A stretch of 44,252 nt of DNA, taken from an uncultured Lachnospiraceae bacterium (GTDB lineage: Bacteria; Bacillota; Clostridia; Lachnospirales; Lachnospiraceae). Under the pieces are notes generated by a model. It made no database searches, was not told the DNA's origin, and saw only the letters and a list, made by a program, of their open reading frames with translations. Shown one piece after another: positions 1-6,920 of the stretch (position 1 is the stretch's first letter; every line of letters begins with the position of its first letter). The stretch lies in the NCBI GenBank assembly GCA_910586605.1, contig CAJUJR010000013.1:1-44252 (forward strand), in the 5' to 3' direction. Position numbers and translations under genes: made by a program.

Positions 1-74
1 GAAAAACGGACAGGTTACAAATGCCAGTATTCTTACTAAGTTAGTGCATATGGGGCTGCGCACCGAAATAGCAC

Positions 75-374
75 TTACAGTAAATAGTTATTTTCCTGGT
101 TTGCAATCTGCAAAGCAACTAATTTATATGTTGCATACCCTCCAACAACCAATGGCTCTGCATTACAAATTTCTTCTGCTTCGTCACGGCTTTCTGTTTT
201 CAGGATATACATGCCAGCCATTCCCGGATAACCTTTAAATACACCACATATTTCTAGCTTTCCTTCATTATCCAACTTTCTTATGTTCTCAACATGTTCC
301 ATAACTACCTTCTTTGTCATCTTATTATAAGTCTTGCTTTTCTCAATCATCATCATATACATCATCTTTTCCAT
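75..374 (-). CDS. YciI-like (YCII domain) small protein
   Basis: A 99-residue protein that reads as a YCII-related domain: a ferredoxin-like fold with central text GVFKGYPGMAGMYILKTES and the typical later segment in which an acidic helix (DEAEEICNAEPLV) is followed by a beta strand. Members are small, often dimeric proteins whose reactions are mostly unknown. The start at 374 is supported by an AGGAG-type site about 7 nt upstream. The first residues are unusually rich in methionine (MEKMMYMMM). It is isolated, with 108 nt separating it from the next leftward gene. No catalytic role can be assigned. Confidence 0.7.
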   Translation of the reverse strand: MEKMMYMMMIEKSKTYNKMTKKVVMEHVENIRKLDNEGKLEICGVFKGYPGMAGMYILKTESRDEAEEICNAEPLVVGGYATYKLVALQIANQENNYLL

Positions 375-482
375 ATGTTATTCTCCTTTATTTTTTATCA
401 GTTATAAGCTAAAGAAAACTTCTGCTATATTGCAGAAAATAGGAAAATTTTTGCTTGCTCATACACAACATAATACAGAAAC

Positions 483-1109
483 CTAGAACGTACAACCCAA
501 TATTTTTTCTATTTCCGGATGCGTCTTCCCTAAATCTGCCTGATATACTGCAACATGGCTACTGTCGCTGCTCCTATTTGTAAACGCTGGAAAAAGGAAG
601 CCACATTCTGGCTCCCCTGGTTCATAATCCCCTTCCAACTTGCAGATAACACAAATCAGAAATTCAAAAACTTCCTCTGATTCATCTTGCCGCTGCTTAT
701 CTGTCCCCTTTATTGGAACATCATAACAGCCATGAAATACCATAACAGCATAGTCTTGTGTTGTATGGTATTGTGCTGCCACCATTTCATAAAATATTTC
801 CATCAAGGCGTCATTTTTTAACCAACAGGACTTCATTCCCATCAAAAGCTGCCACATGCTGCCTTTGCCCATATTCTCTTTTGAAAAACCATACTTTTTC
901 AGGTTTTCATTTGTTGGAGAAAAGGGAACCGCCTTTGCAATCGCTATATTTTTTTCTTTTTCTTTCATTGGCAAATTCAGGAAGTTCGTATTAAACGTCC
1001 CCATATTTACCCCTTCCTTGTCAAAATATCCCCCGGCGATGCGGGTAAAACAATTTCTTTTCGGCGTCATCCTCCTGGTTAACTCCAGCATATCTTCCCT
1101 GTTAATCAT
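483..1109 (-). CDS. DUF4317-family protein, short form
   Basis: 208 residues. The opening (MINREDMLELTRRMTPKRNCFTRI..GGYF), the middle DYAVMVFHGCYDVP and DESEEVFEFLICVICKL, and the late ECGFLFPAFTNRSSDSSHV follow the DUF4317 pattern I know from Clostridia. Family members are usually near 400 residues, and this one stops just after HPEIEKILGC, so it looks like the N-terminal half only. The start at 1109 has an AGAAGGA site directly upstream. The function of the family is not known. It could be a natural short paralogue or a gene cut at its 3' end; the following 108 nt show no continuation. Confidence 0.65.
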   Translation of the reverse strand: MINREDMLELTRRMTPKRNCFTRIAGGYFDKEGVNMGTFNTNFLNLPMKEKEKNIAIAKAVPFSPTNENLKKYGFSKENMGKGSMWQLLMGMKSCWLKNDALMEIFYEMVAAQYHTTQDYAVMVFHGCYDVPIKGTDKQRQDESEEVFEFLICVICKLEGDYEPGEPECGFLFPAFTNRSSDSSHVAVYQADLGKTHPEIEKILGCTF

Positions 1110-1220
1110 TTTCCTTCTGCTTCCCTTCTATCCTCCAAATCTTTTCCCTTTATAGTATCTAAGGAACTATATGGATATAACTTTTACAACCTCTGCCAAC
1201 TTTTGGATGTCTCTATTTTA

Positions 1221-1398
1221 CTATAATGCCCTGTATACTGCAACCAGCGCTTTAGCATATTTTTCCACTTTTCCTGTCAACAGTTGCTTTTCAGACAATT
1301 GTCCATGTACGCGCATATGTCCCCATCAATGTTGTATTCGGCATCCCATTGGCGTCGTAAATGCAAATTAACGCCTCCATATCTTTTACACTTAACAT
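1221..1398 (-). pseudogene. Small frameshifted ORF remnant
   Basis: Starting from an ATG at 1396-1398 with a good AGGAGG-type site (about 1403-1409), a 35-residue frame begins MLSVKDMEALICIYDANG and stops at 1291-1293. Another frame overlapping its end, opening at an ATG and reading MRVHGQLSEKQLLTGKVEKY, continues to a stop at 1221-1223. The second frame looks protein-like (helical, amphipathic), so one shifted gene of about 57 residues is the simplest reading. I do not recognise the product. Two overlapping short genes, or no gene at all, remain possible. Confidence 0.3.
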
Positions 1399-1524
1399 AT
1401 TAATCCTCCCAGTCTACTGCCTTAAACAGTTTTGCAGTTTCTGTATAACTTCCTACCTTTAATAAAATAGAGCTGATTTTTTATTAGACAAATACTATAA
1501 TAGCCTTAAACGAGGAGGTATACT

Positions 1525-1746
1525 ATGTCAGACAGAGGCATTATTGTAATCCATCTGAACGAACTGCTGAAGGATGCCGGCTTAAGCAAAAATAAATTTT
1601 GCCAACGTGCAGAAATACAACGCTCACAATTAAACGGATACCTGGCTAACACAATAACCAGACTTGATATAGATGTACTCGCCAGAATGTGCGATACGTT
1701 AAACTGTTCCATATCTGATTTATTGGAATACAAACTAAAACCCTAA
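1525..1746 (+). CDS. Cro/CI-type HTH transcriptional regulator
   Basis: A 73-residue single-domain regulator of the XRE/Cro-CI type common in Firmicutes. Visible features are helix-turn-helix text LLKDAGLSKNKFCQRAEIQR (about residues 14-33), then SQLNGYLANTITRLDIDVLARMC and a closing CDTLNCSISDLLEY, the standard end of this short family (compare YozG-like proteins). The start at 1525 has a GAGGAGGT site 6-7 nt before it, and a TATAAT hexamer lies at about 1495-1500. Its neighbours on both sides point the other way, so it is probably monocistronic. Target genes are unknown. Confidence 0.85.
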   Translation: MSDRGIIVIHLNELLKDAGLSKNKFCQRAEIQRSQLNGYLANTITRLDIDVLARMCDTLNCSISDLLEYKLKP

Positions 1747-2069
1747 AAGTGCTTAACCCTGCATTGTATTCCACTTAGCCCTCACACGAATAAAGTACTA
1801 TAATATATATCGTAAAAAAGTAATATTTGTATACTATCTGTCTATTGGGAATAAACCAGTAAATATTAAAAAAAATATAACAAAAAAACATATTATTTGC
1901 AGAAAACGGATTCTCAGAGCAGAAAAAGATAAAAACAACAGGCTAAAAATTACACTAATCTGTTGTTTTTTATCTTTACATTATAGAATTCATATTTCCT
2001 AACAATATAAAAAAATCTTACAAAATTACTTTTCCTTTCAACCGCCCATTCTAAAAAATACATCATCTG
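1747..2069. other. AT-rich intergenic stretch, no gene seen
   Basis: About 320 nt without a convincing reading frame between the convergent HTH gene and the frameshifted 2070-2595 gene. It is very AT rich. The only structure I can support is the stem-loop at 1925-1977, listed separately. Confidence 0.5.
1925..1977. terminator. Bidirectional stem-loop terminator
   Basis: Arms AAAGATAAAAACAACA (1925-1940) and TGTTGTTTTTTATCTTT (1961-1977) pair over 16 bp with one bulged base and a loop of about 20 nt. Both strands end in A/T-rich tracts. It sits between convergent genes ending at 1746 (+) and 2070 (-), the expected place for a shared terminator. Confidence 0.5.
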
Positions 2070-2595
2070 CTATACTGTTATATCTACAGATACTTGTGTT
2101 GCTTTATTCGCTAACTTTTTCATATTAGTCTCTACGGATTCTCTCGTAACAGCATCTAAAACACCTAACTTAACAGGCTTTCCAACTTTCCAATCAGGAT
2201 CAGCTTTTCTTGCGGCATCCAAAAATGCCTGCCGATATGCCCCTTCATACTTTTCCATAGTATACCCTGCTGCCAGCCTATCATTTTTCTTCATCTTCCA
2301 GTGCAGATTTGTGTATACATCTGACCGCTTTGTTGTGTCACCATTTTGAACTCCATTTTCACGTAGAAATTCTTTTTTCGTCAATTCAAACATTTCATCC
2401 CGGCTGCTCTCAGGGATAGGGATAATACGTTTCCTGCTTTCCGCATTTTCATCTGTTATCAAAAGACCTGCAGCTTTTAATTGTTTCTGTACAGAGCTGC
2501 TGTTTAACTGTGACAACTGAAAAGTGCCAAGAATCGTTGGCTTTTGCATCCCAAACATATTTTGAAAAAAAACTATAATCTGTAATTCTTGACAT
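2070..2595 (-). pseudogene. Conserved-looking protein of unknown function, frameshifted near its start
   Basis: The long frame (2558-2070) gives 162 residues beginning at MFGMQKPTILG, but that ATG has no ribosome site. Further upstream, an ATG at 2593-2595 preceded by a GGAGGGCA site opens another frame, MSRITDYSFF, that runs out soon. Joining the two at the run of eight Ts (complement of 2565-2572) gives MSRITDYSFFFQNMFGMQ, which reads like a natural N-terminus. The rest is soluble, charged and helical: KKNDRLAAGYTMEKYEGAY and AARKADPDWKVGKPVKLGVL, ending with ATQVSVDITV. I think it belongs to a Clostridial family of unknown function, possibly DUF3879-like, but am not sure. A one-base error, slippage or true inactivation are all possible. 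Confidence 0.5.
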
Positions 2596-2935
2596 ATCTG
2601 TGCCCTCCTAATAATATTCAGCTAGGAACTGCCGCATATTTTAGTTCCACCATCTCAACACGATATAATTTTACATTGAAAGCCCTGTCAAAACTAAACT
2701 TCCACTAAATCCAGCCTTGACAGGAACCTCCTAAGTAATCTTACCCTATCTGTTTTCTTTGCCTCTACTAACTACAAACCGTTTCTTCGCAACAAAATAT
2801 GGGAAAAAACTCATAATAATATTATCTGATTCCGTTTCCAATACATCCCCAATTCCACTGATATATTTGACCATGTATTTTCTCTTAGCAGAGTTCCTAA
2901 CTCCGGCTTATCACAATAAGTTTCAGAGAACTGCT
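2596..2935. other. Intergenic stretch with one possible tiny ORF
   Basis: 340 nt between the 2936 gene and the frameshifted gene at 2070-2595. It contains a possible 42-codon leftward frame (2746-2874, listed separately) and an 8-bp inverted repeat CCTGTCAA/TTGACAGG (about 2685-2724) without a T tract. No other structure is seen. Confidence 0.4.
2746..2874 (-). CDS. Possible 42-residue ORF
   Basis: A leftward frame beginning MVKYISGIGDVLETESDN and ending with a basic tail (VSRGKENR). Composition looks protein-like, but the ribosome site is weak (AAGAG about 7 nt upstream) and I recognise no family. It lies 61 nt past the end of the MacB/FtsX-like gene and could be an operon tail or a chance frame. 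Confidence 0.25.
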   Translation of the reverse strand: MVKYISGIGDVLETESDNIIMSFFPYFVAKKRFVVSRGKENR

Positions 2936-3829
2936 TCATTTCAGAAATCTGTCAGCAGGCCTAAACACCAGCCAGCCGCTGGCAACGTATAATAAAATAC
3001 CAGACCAAAAGGAGAAACTTGCCCTTTTCCGGTATGAAAGGCCTGCTGATTCAATTACAGATTTTTTAGCGTTCTTCGCAAGTTCTGACGCCTTTTGGTA
3101 CTTTTTAAAATTATTTCTCCAGCCTTCAAAATCAGACCATTCCCCAGGAACCATTTCTTTCAGCCAGGAAAGGCGATATAGGTAGTCAAACCGCAACATA
3201 TGGCCAAAAATACCATATTGGCTGATAAATCTTTCCCCAACAAGCAGCCTGTCTTCTTTTTCTTCTGGAATTATGCTGATTCTGTCAAAAGAAACCTCCC
3301 CTATTATCCCGGAAGCCTGTACCATTACAAAATCAGACGGTTCACAAACAACGTCCCGCACCTTCCATTTCCTGCCTCTCCAGGAGATTTCCTGCCCTTT
3401 TGCCTGACTGCTCCCAAATAATTTTTCTGCCAGGCTTTCCCCCACGATACACCCGGATAAATCTTCTGCCGCCAGGTTTTTCCCAAATGGAAGCAGGCAA
3501 TAGGACGGTCCACATACCGCTATCACATTTGTATCGGCATTTCTTCCGCCAAACCCTTCCGACACTATTTCATTACCGAGTTCTGTCCATGCAGCAAAGG
3601 CAGTACTTTTATTTTCCTCCCCCTCTTCCCGTTGGCTGCTGTATTTGCCTGCAAACAGCGCTTCCACCTGCTGGCTGTCAAAGCCGTCCCCTTCTGCTTC
3701 TATCGTTAAATTCTTTAAAAACCCATCCCCGCTGTTACGCAAATATCTTCCTGACAGAAAACAGCAGGCGGCTAAAATACAACAGGCGGCCGCCAGGAAC
3801 AGATTCCTGTTTATCTTTTTTTTCAGCAA
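2936..3829 (-). CDS. MacB/FtsX-like membrane protein with one extracytoplasmic domain
   Basis: 297 residues, opening from a TTG start 4 nt after the adaptor stop, with GGGGTGAG as ribosome site. Layout: one N-terminal membrane segment (about 11-27), a large outside domain (30-265) and one C-terminal hydrophobic segment (about 272-290). The outside part resembles the MacB periplasmic core: a beta-rich start, CGPSYCLLPFGKNL, then CIVGESLAEKLFGSSQAKGQ and EISWRGRKWKVRDVV, matching the family's pattern of a new-value/old-value loop followed by a strand. Real FtsX-family permeases have four membrane helices, so three appear to be missing. It may work with the adaptor encoded just upstream. Function is inferred only. 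Confidence 0.55.
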   Translation of the reverse strand: MLKKKINRNLFLAAACCILAACCFLSGRYLRNSGDGFLKNLTIEAEGDGFDSQQVEALFAGKYSSQREEGEENKSTAFAAWTELGNEIVSEGFGGRNADTNVIAVCGPSYCLLPFGKNLAAEDLSGCIVGESLAEKLFGSSQAKGQEISWRGRKWKVRDVVCEPSDFVMVQASGIIGEVSFDRISIIPEEKEDRLLVGERFISQYGIFGHMLRFDYLYRLSWLKEMVPGEWSDFEGWRNNFKKYQKASELAKNAKKSVIESAGLSYRKRASFSFWSGILLYVASGWLVFRPADRFLK

Positions 3830-3833
3830 TCGC

Positions 3834-5174
3834 TCACCCCTTTTCTTCCTTTAACCGAACCCGGTCGCCTGATTCAATAGCCCGGTCAGTATCTGCAATA
3901 ATACGGCTCTCACTGTCCAATACACCAGTTTCCAAGGCGGCATAGCTGCCGTTTTTTTCTAACACTTTTACCTCCATCTTTCTTGCCACTTCCTGTTCCC
4001 CAAGTATGGTATCTTCCTTCTGCACCAGATAGACATACGATGTATTATCCCCCTGATATACTGCTGCCAAAGGAACAGTACAAGAATAGTTTTCAGATTC
4101 CTGCACAATATTTGCCGAAGCAGTTTCCCCTAAAGAAAACCCTTTGGCCGGAAGCAAAGCCGTAACCTTTATAAATTCCTGGCTTTCGTCCATTTCCAGC
4201 GAAGTAACGGAAACTTCTTCCTCCCGCCCTGCTGCATGGATTGTAACAATATCCCCTGTTGATACAAACTTTGCATCCCCTGCCAGAAGCTGCCCTACAA
4301 ATCTTAAGCCAGCCCTGTCATCTGTCATATTAAAAATCCCGGAATCTGCCGTTTTCTGCCCTACTGCAGCAAAAATCCCTGTAATCACGCCATCCCTCGG
4401 GGCTGAAACCTTCCCATCTTTCTTTTTTACTTCCAAAAGTTTCTGCAATTGTTTATTAAGGTTCTTAATAGAAATCTGATGGATTGCCATACTATTATCA
4501 GAAACTTGTTCCGGCAAAGCATCTTCTATTGCCCTTTTGGCTGCCCTTTCTTCTGTCCTGCTGCTTTCTTTTAAAGCATGATACGCCTCTCTTTTTTCCT
4601 CTGCCGCCGCCCGCAATGCTTCCACAGAATCCTCCCCCTGCCCATTTAATTTCCTTTTCTGTTTTTTTACCTTTTCTTTTGCCTTTTCTAATTCATCTTT
4701 TGCATGGGCAAGCGCCATTTGGTTTTTCTTTTTCAGCCACGCATAGTCCTCTTTTGCCCTTGCAAGCTCCTTTTGCCGGCTTTTCTGCTCCTGCTGCCTA
4801 TTTGCCTCTGCAGCCTCATCCTCCAGCTCCAACGACCGTTTTTCATCCTCTAGTTTATCAATCTGCTCCATTATACTGGCCTGGTCAAGCTTTGCAAGGG
4901 TGTCTCCCTTTTTCACCCTCTGCCCCTCGCTGACCCGTATACTTTTCACAAGAAGTTCCGGGCAGGTTAATACAGAAATTTCACGGTTTTTCTCAATCCT
5001 TCCCTCCACAGAAACCCTGTACTGCAGCTTCCTGGAAGAAGGGCCGGCAACACTTACCTTTGCTACCGTCAGGGCATCCGCCGCCCTTGAGATTATGGTA
5101 AAAAGAAACATAGCCAAAAGCAGCCAGGCAAAACCTTTCATCCAGAAAGCTGCATTTCTTTTCCTCTGCTTCAT
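3834..5174 (-). CDS. HlyD/MacA-type membrane fusion (adaptor) protein
   Basis: 446 residues. One N-terminal membrane anchor (about 11-30) is followed by a biotinyl-lipoyl half (SIRVSEGQRVKKGDTLAKLD, about 76-95), a long charged coiled coil (about 97-240) and the second lipoyl half (KVSAPRDGVITGIFAAVGQK, about 255-275), then beta-barrel and membrane-proximal regions. This is the standard order for adaptors that link an inner-membrane ABC or MacB-like partner to the outside; in Gram-positives these partner exporters of peptides. It stands between a sugar permease gene and the MacB-like gene, all leftward and tightly spaced. No ATPase gene is adjacent. The family call is firm; the substrate is unknown. 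Confidence 0.85.
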   Translation of the reverse strand: MKQRKRNAAFWMKGFAWLLLAMFLFTIISRAADALTVAKVSVAGPSSRKLQYRVSVEGRIEKNREISVLTCPELLVKSIRVSEGQRVKKGDTLAKLDQASIMEQIDKLEDEKRSLELEDEAAEANRQQEQKSRQKELARAKEDYAWLKKKNQMALAHAKDELEKAKEKVKKQKRKLNGQGEDSVEALRAAAEEKREAYHALKESSRTEERAAKRAIEDALPEQVSDNSMAIHQISIKNLNKQLQKLLEVKKKDGKVSAPRDGVITGIFAAVGQKTADSGIFNMTDDRAGLRFVGQLLAGDAKFVSTGDIVTIHAAGREEEVSVTSLEMDESQEFIKVTALLPAKGFSLGETASANIVQESENYSCTVPLAAVYQGDNTSYVYLVQKEDTILGEQEVARKMEVKVLEKNGSYAALETGVLDSESRIIADTDRAIESGDRVRLKEEKG

Positions 5175-5201
5175 CTAAATCCATCTCCCTTCTTTCTATC
5201 A

Positions 5202-6041
5202 TCACCCCTTTACGGCAGAAGAAGCTATTCCCTGCTCCAGATACTCCTGCCCTGCCAGAAATATAAAAACCGCAGGAAGTAAAGCCACAAAAGAAGCACA
5301 TAATGACAGGCCTGCATTCCCACCGGTAATCTCCGGCAAAAACAAAGATAGAGGCCACAGGCTTTTTGTCTTTAAAAAAGTCATTGGCTGTTCCATCATG
5401 CTCCAGCATTCCAAAAAAGAGAGAACCATCGCCGAAATAATCCCCGATGCCCCAAGCGGAATCCCAAGCCTGAAAAAAATCTGTAGTTCCCCTGCCCCGT
5501 CAATCCTTGCCGCTTCTATTATGCTTTCCGGTATCCCACAGAAAAAACGGTACATAATAAATACTGAAAATGTAGAAAATATCCCCGGAAGGATTACGGC
5601 AAAGCTGGTATCTAAAAGCTTCAGCCAGTCAAGCACAAGGTATTCCGACAGCATCGTCACCTGGAACGGCATCATCATCATGATAATATAAAGCATATAA
5701 ACCAGCCTCTTCCCTACAAAAGAATACCTTGCAAGCCCCCATGCAGCCGGCATCCCAAAGATAAGCTGCCCTGCCGAAATAGCCGCCGTTATCTTTACAG
5801 AATTCCAAAACATCTGGAAAAACTCTGGCGAATCCAGCAAAAGGCCGGCAATATTTTTCAAAGTAGGAAAGACAGGGAACAGCCTCCAGGAAGCATATCC
5901 ATCCCCTTTCTTTAGCACAGGCGCAATATAGCTTATAACTTCTTGGTTTCCCATAAATGTGCCCGCAAAAAGAAAAATAAGCGGGCTGATTTCCAAAAGC
6001 GCAAATAGATATAAAATACTATTCTGTAATATCTTCTTCAT
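5202..6041 (-). CDS. Carbohydrate ABC transporter permease (MalG type)
   Basis: 279 residues with six hydrophobic segments. It has the binding-protein-dependent permease EAA loop EAARIDGAGELQIFFRLGIP (about residues 185-205), which contacts the ATPase, and the C-terminal ending EYLEQGIASSAVKG typical of MalG/sugar permeases. It should form a heterodimer with the 6047-6886 product and import what the upstream lipoprotein binds. The two permease genes are 5 nt apart. No nucleotide-binding subunit is encoded in the window's neighbourhood, so a shared MsmK-like ATPase elsewhere would be needed. Confidence 0.9.
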   Translation of the reverse strand: MKKILQNSILYLFALLEISPLIFLFAGTFMGNQEVISYIAPVLKKGDGYASWRLFPVFPTLKNIAGLLLDSPEFFQMFWNSVKITAAISAGQLIFGMPAAWGLARYSFVGKRLVYMLYIIMMMMPFQVTMLSEYLVLDWLKLLDTSFAVILPGIFSTFSVFIMYRFFCGIPESIIEAARIDGAGELQIFFRLGIPLGASGIISAMVLSFLECWSMMEQPMTFLKTKSLWPLSLFLPEITGGNAGLSLCASFVALLPAVFIFLAGQEYLEQGIASSAVKG

Positions 6042-6046
6042 ATCTC

Positions 6047-6886
6047 CTAGTCCTCTTTATCCCAACTCCTCTGCAAAAGCAGAACAAACACAACAAGCAC
6101 AATACAAAGCAGCACAGAACCCGCCGCCATTTTATCCACGGATAATTCTGAAAACCAATTGTTAAATACATGCTGCAAAAGATAAATCTGTTCCTGTGGA
6201 TAATTCCCAGCTACCAAATAGGCCTCCCGAAACACTTTAAAAGAATTTAGGAAAGAAAGGATAACAACCGTAAATGCCACCGGACGGATATTGGGGAGCG
6301 TAATATAGAAAAAACATTTCAATGCCCCCGCCCCGTCAACCCTGGCCGCCTCATAAATGCTTTCCGGAATCCCATGCAGTCCGGCTATCCATAAAACCAC
6401 ATCATAACCAAGGTTTTTCCAGATATAGCTAAACACCAACACGCCAAACGCCGCCCCGGAATTCATCCAATCCTTTCCTCTAATATGAAAGAAAGAAATT
6501 ATCCCATTTAACATCCCATATTGGTCAAAAACTATGTTCCAAAGCAGCACCACGCTTGCCGCAGGGATAGCAAGAGGAATAAGGTATGTGCTTTTTAAAA
6601 TATTTTTCCCCTTCACCTGTTCCAGCAGTAAAACAGCAACCCCCAATGAAAGTACCAGAAGGAGCGGCAAACAGACAGCTACAAAACAAAGGGTATTGCC
6701 TGCCGCCAGACAAAACGCCTGGTTGGAAAAAACCTGACGGTAATTATCAAGCCCGGCAAACCCATTCCCAACGGCCTGCATAAAAGAACGCCGTATCACA
6801 TCCCCAAATGGGATAATATAAAAAACAAATACCCCCACAAGGCTTGGCAGGACAAAACAAAAACCTGCCCTGTTTCTCTTACCCAT
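6047..6886 (-). CDS. Carbohydrate ABC transporter permease (MalF/UgpA type)
   Basis: 279 residues with six hydrophobic segments and a short N-terminus. The EAA loop reads EAARVDGAGALKCFFYITLP (about residues 180-200), the family signature for coupling to an ABC ATPase. An N-terminal LPSLVGVFVFYIIPF and the IPLAIPAASVVLLWNIVF segment are typical of UgpA-like permeases. It lies 34 nt after the solute-binding gene and 5 nt before its partner permease, so the three are one transport unit. The substrate cannot be read from sequence. Confidence 0.9.
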   Translation of the reverse strand: MGKRNRAGFCFVLPSLVGVFVFYIIPFGDVIRRSFMQAVGNGFAGLDNYRQVFSNQAFCLAAGNTLCFVAVCLPLLLVLSLGVAVLLLEQVKGKNILKSTYLIPLAIPAASVVLLWNIVFDQYGMLNGIISFFHIRGKDWMNSGAAFGVLVFSYIWKNLGYDVVLWIAGLHGIPESIYEAARVDGAGALKCFFYITLPNIRPVAFTVVILSFLNSFKVFREAYLVAGNYPQEQIYLLQHVFNNWFSELSVDKMAAGSVLLCIVLVVFVLLLQRSWDKED

Positions 6887-6920
6887 ATCCTCCCTCCAGT
6901 TTAAATCAATTGTCCATTCC

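Noticed and set aside
1525..1733. 75-codon leftward frame over the HTH gene
   Set aside because: Opposite strand of a clear Cro/CI-type gene with a strong ribosome site.
1947..1977. Possible small RNA or riboswitch in the AT-rich gap
   Set aside because: Only a simple stem with A/T tails is seen, which a terminator explains.
3400..3945. 181-codon rightward frame
   Set aside because: Antisense to the MacB-like and adaptor genes with no ribosome site.
4484..4933. 149-codon rightward frame, very rich in Pro and Leu
   Set aside because: Antisense to the coiled-coil part of the adaptor; composition is the mirror image of Lys/Glu-rich codons.
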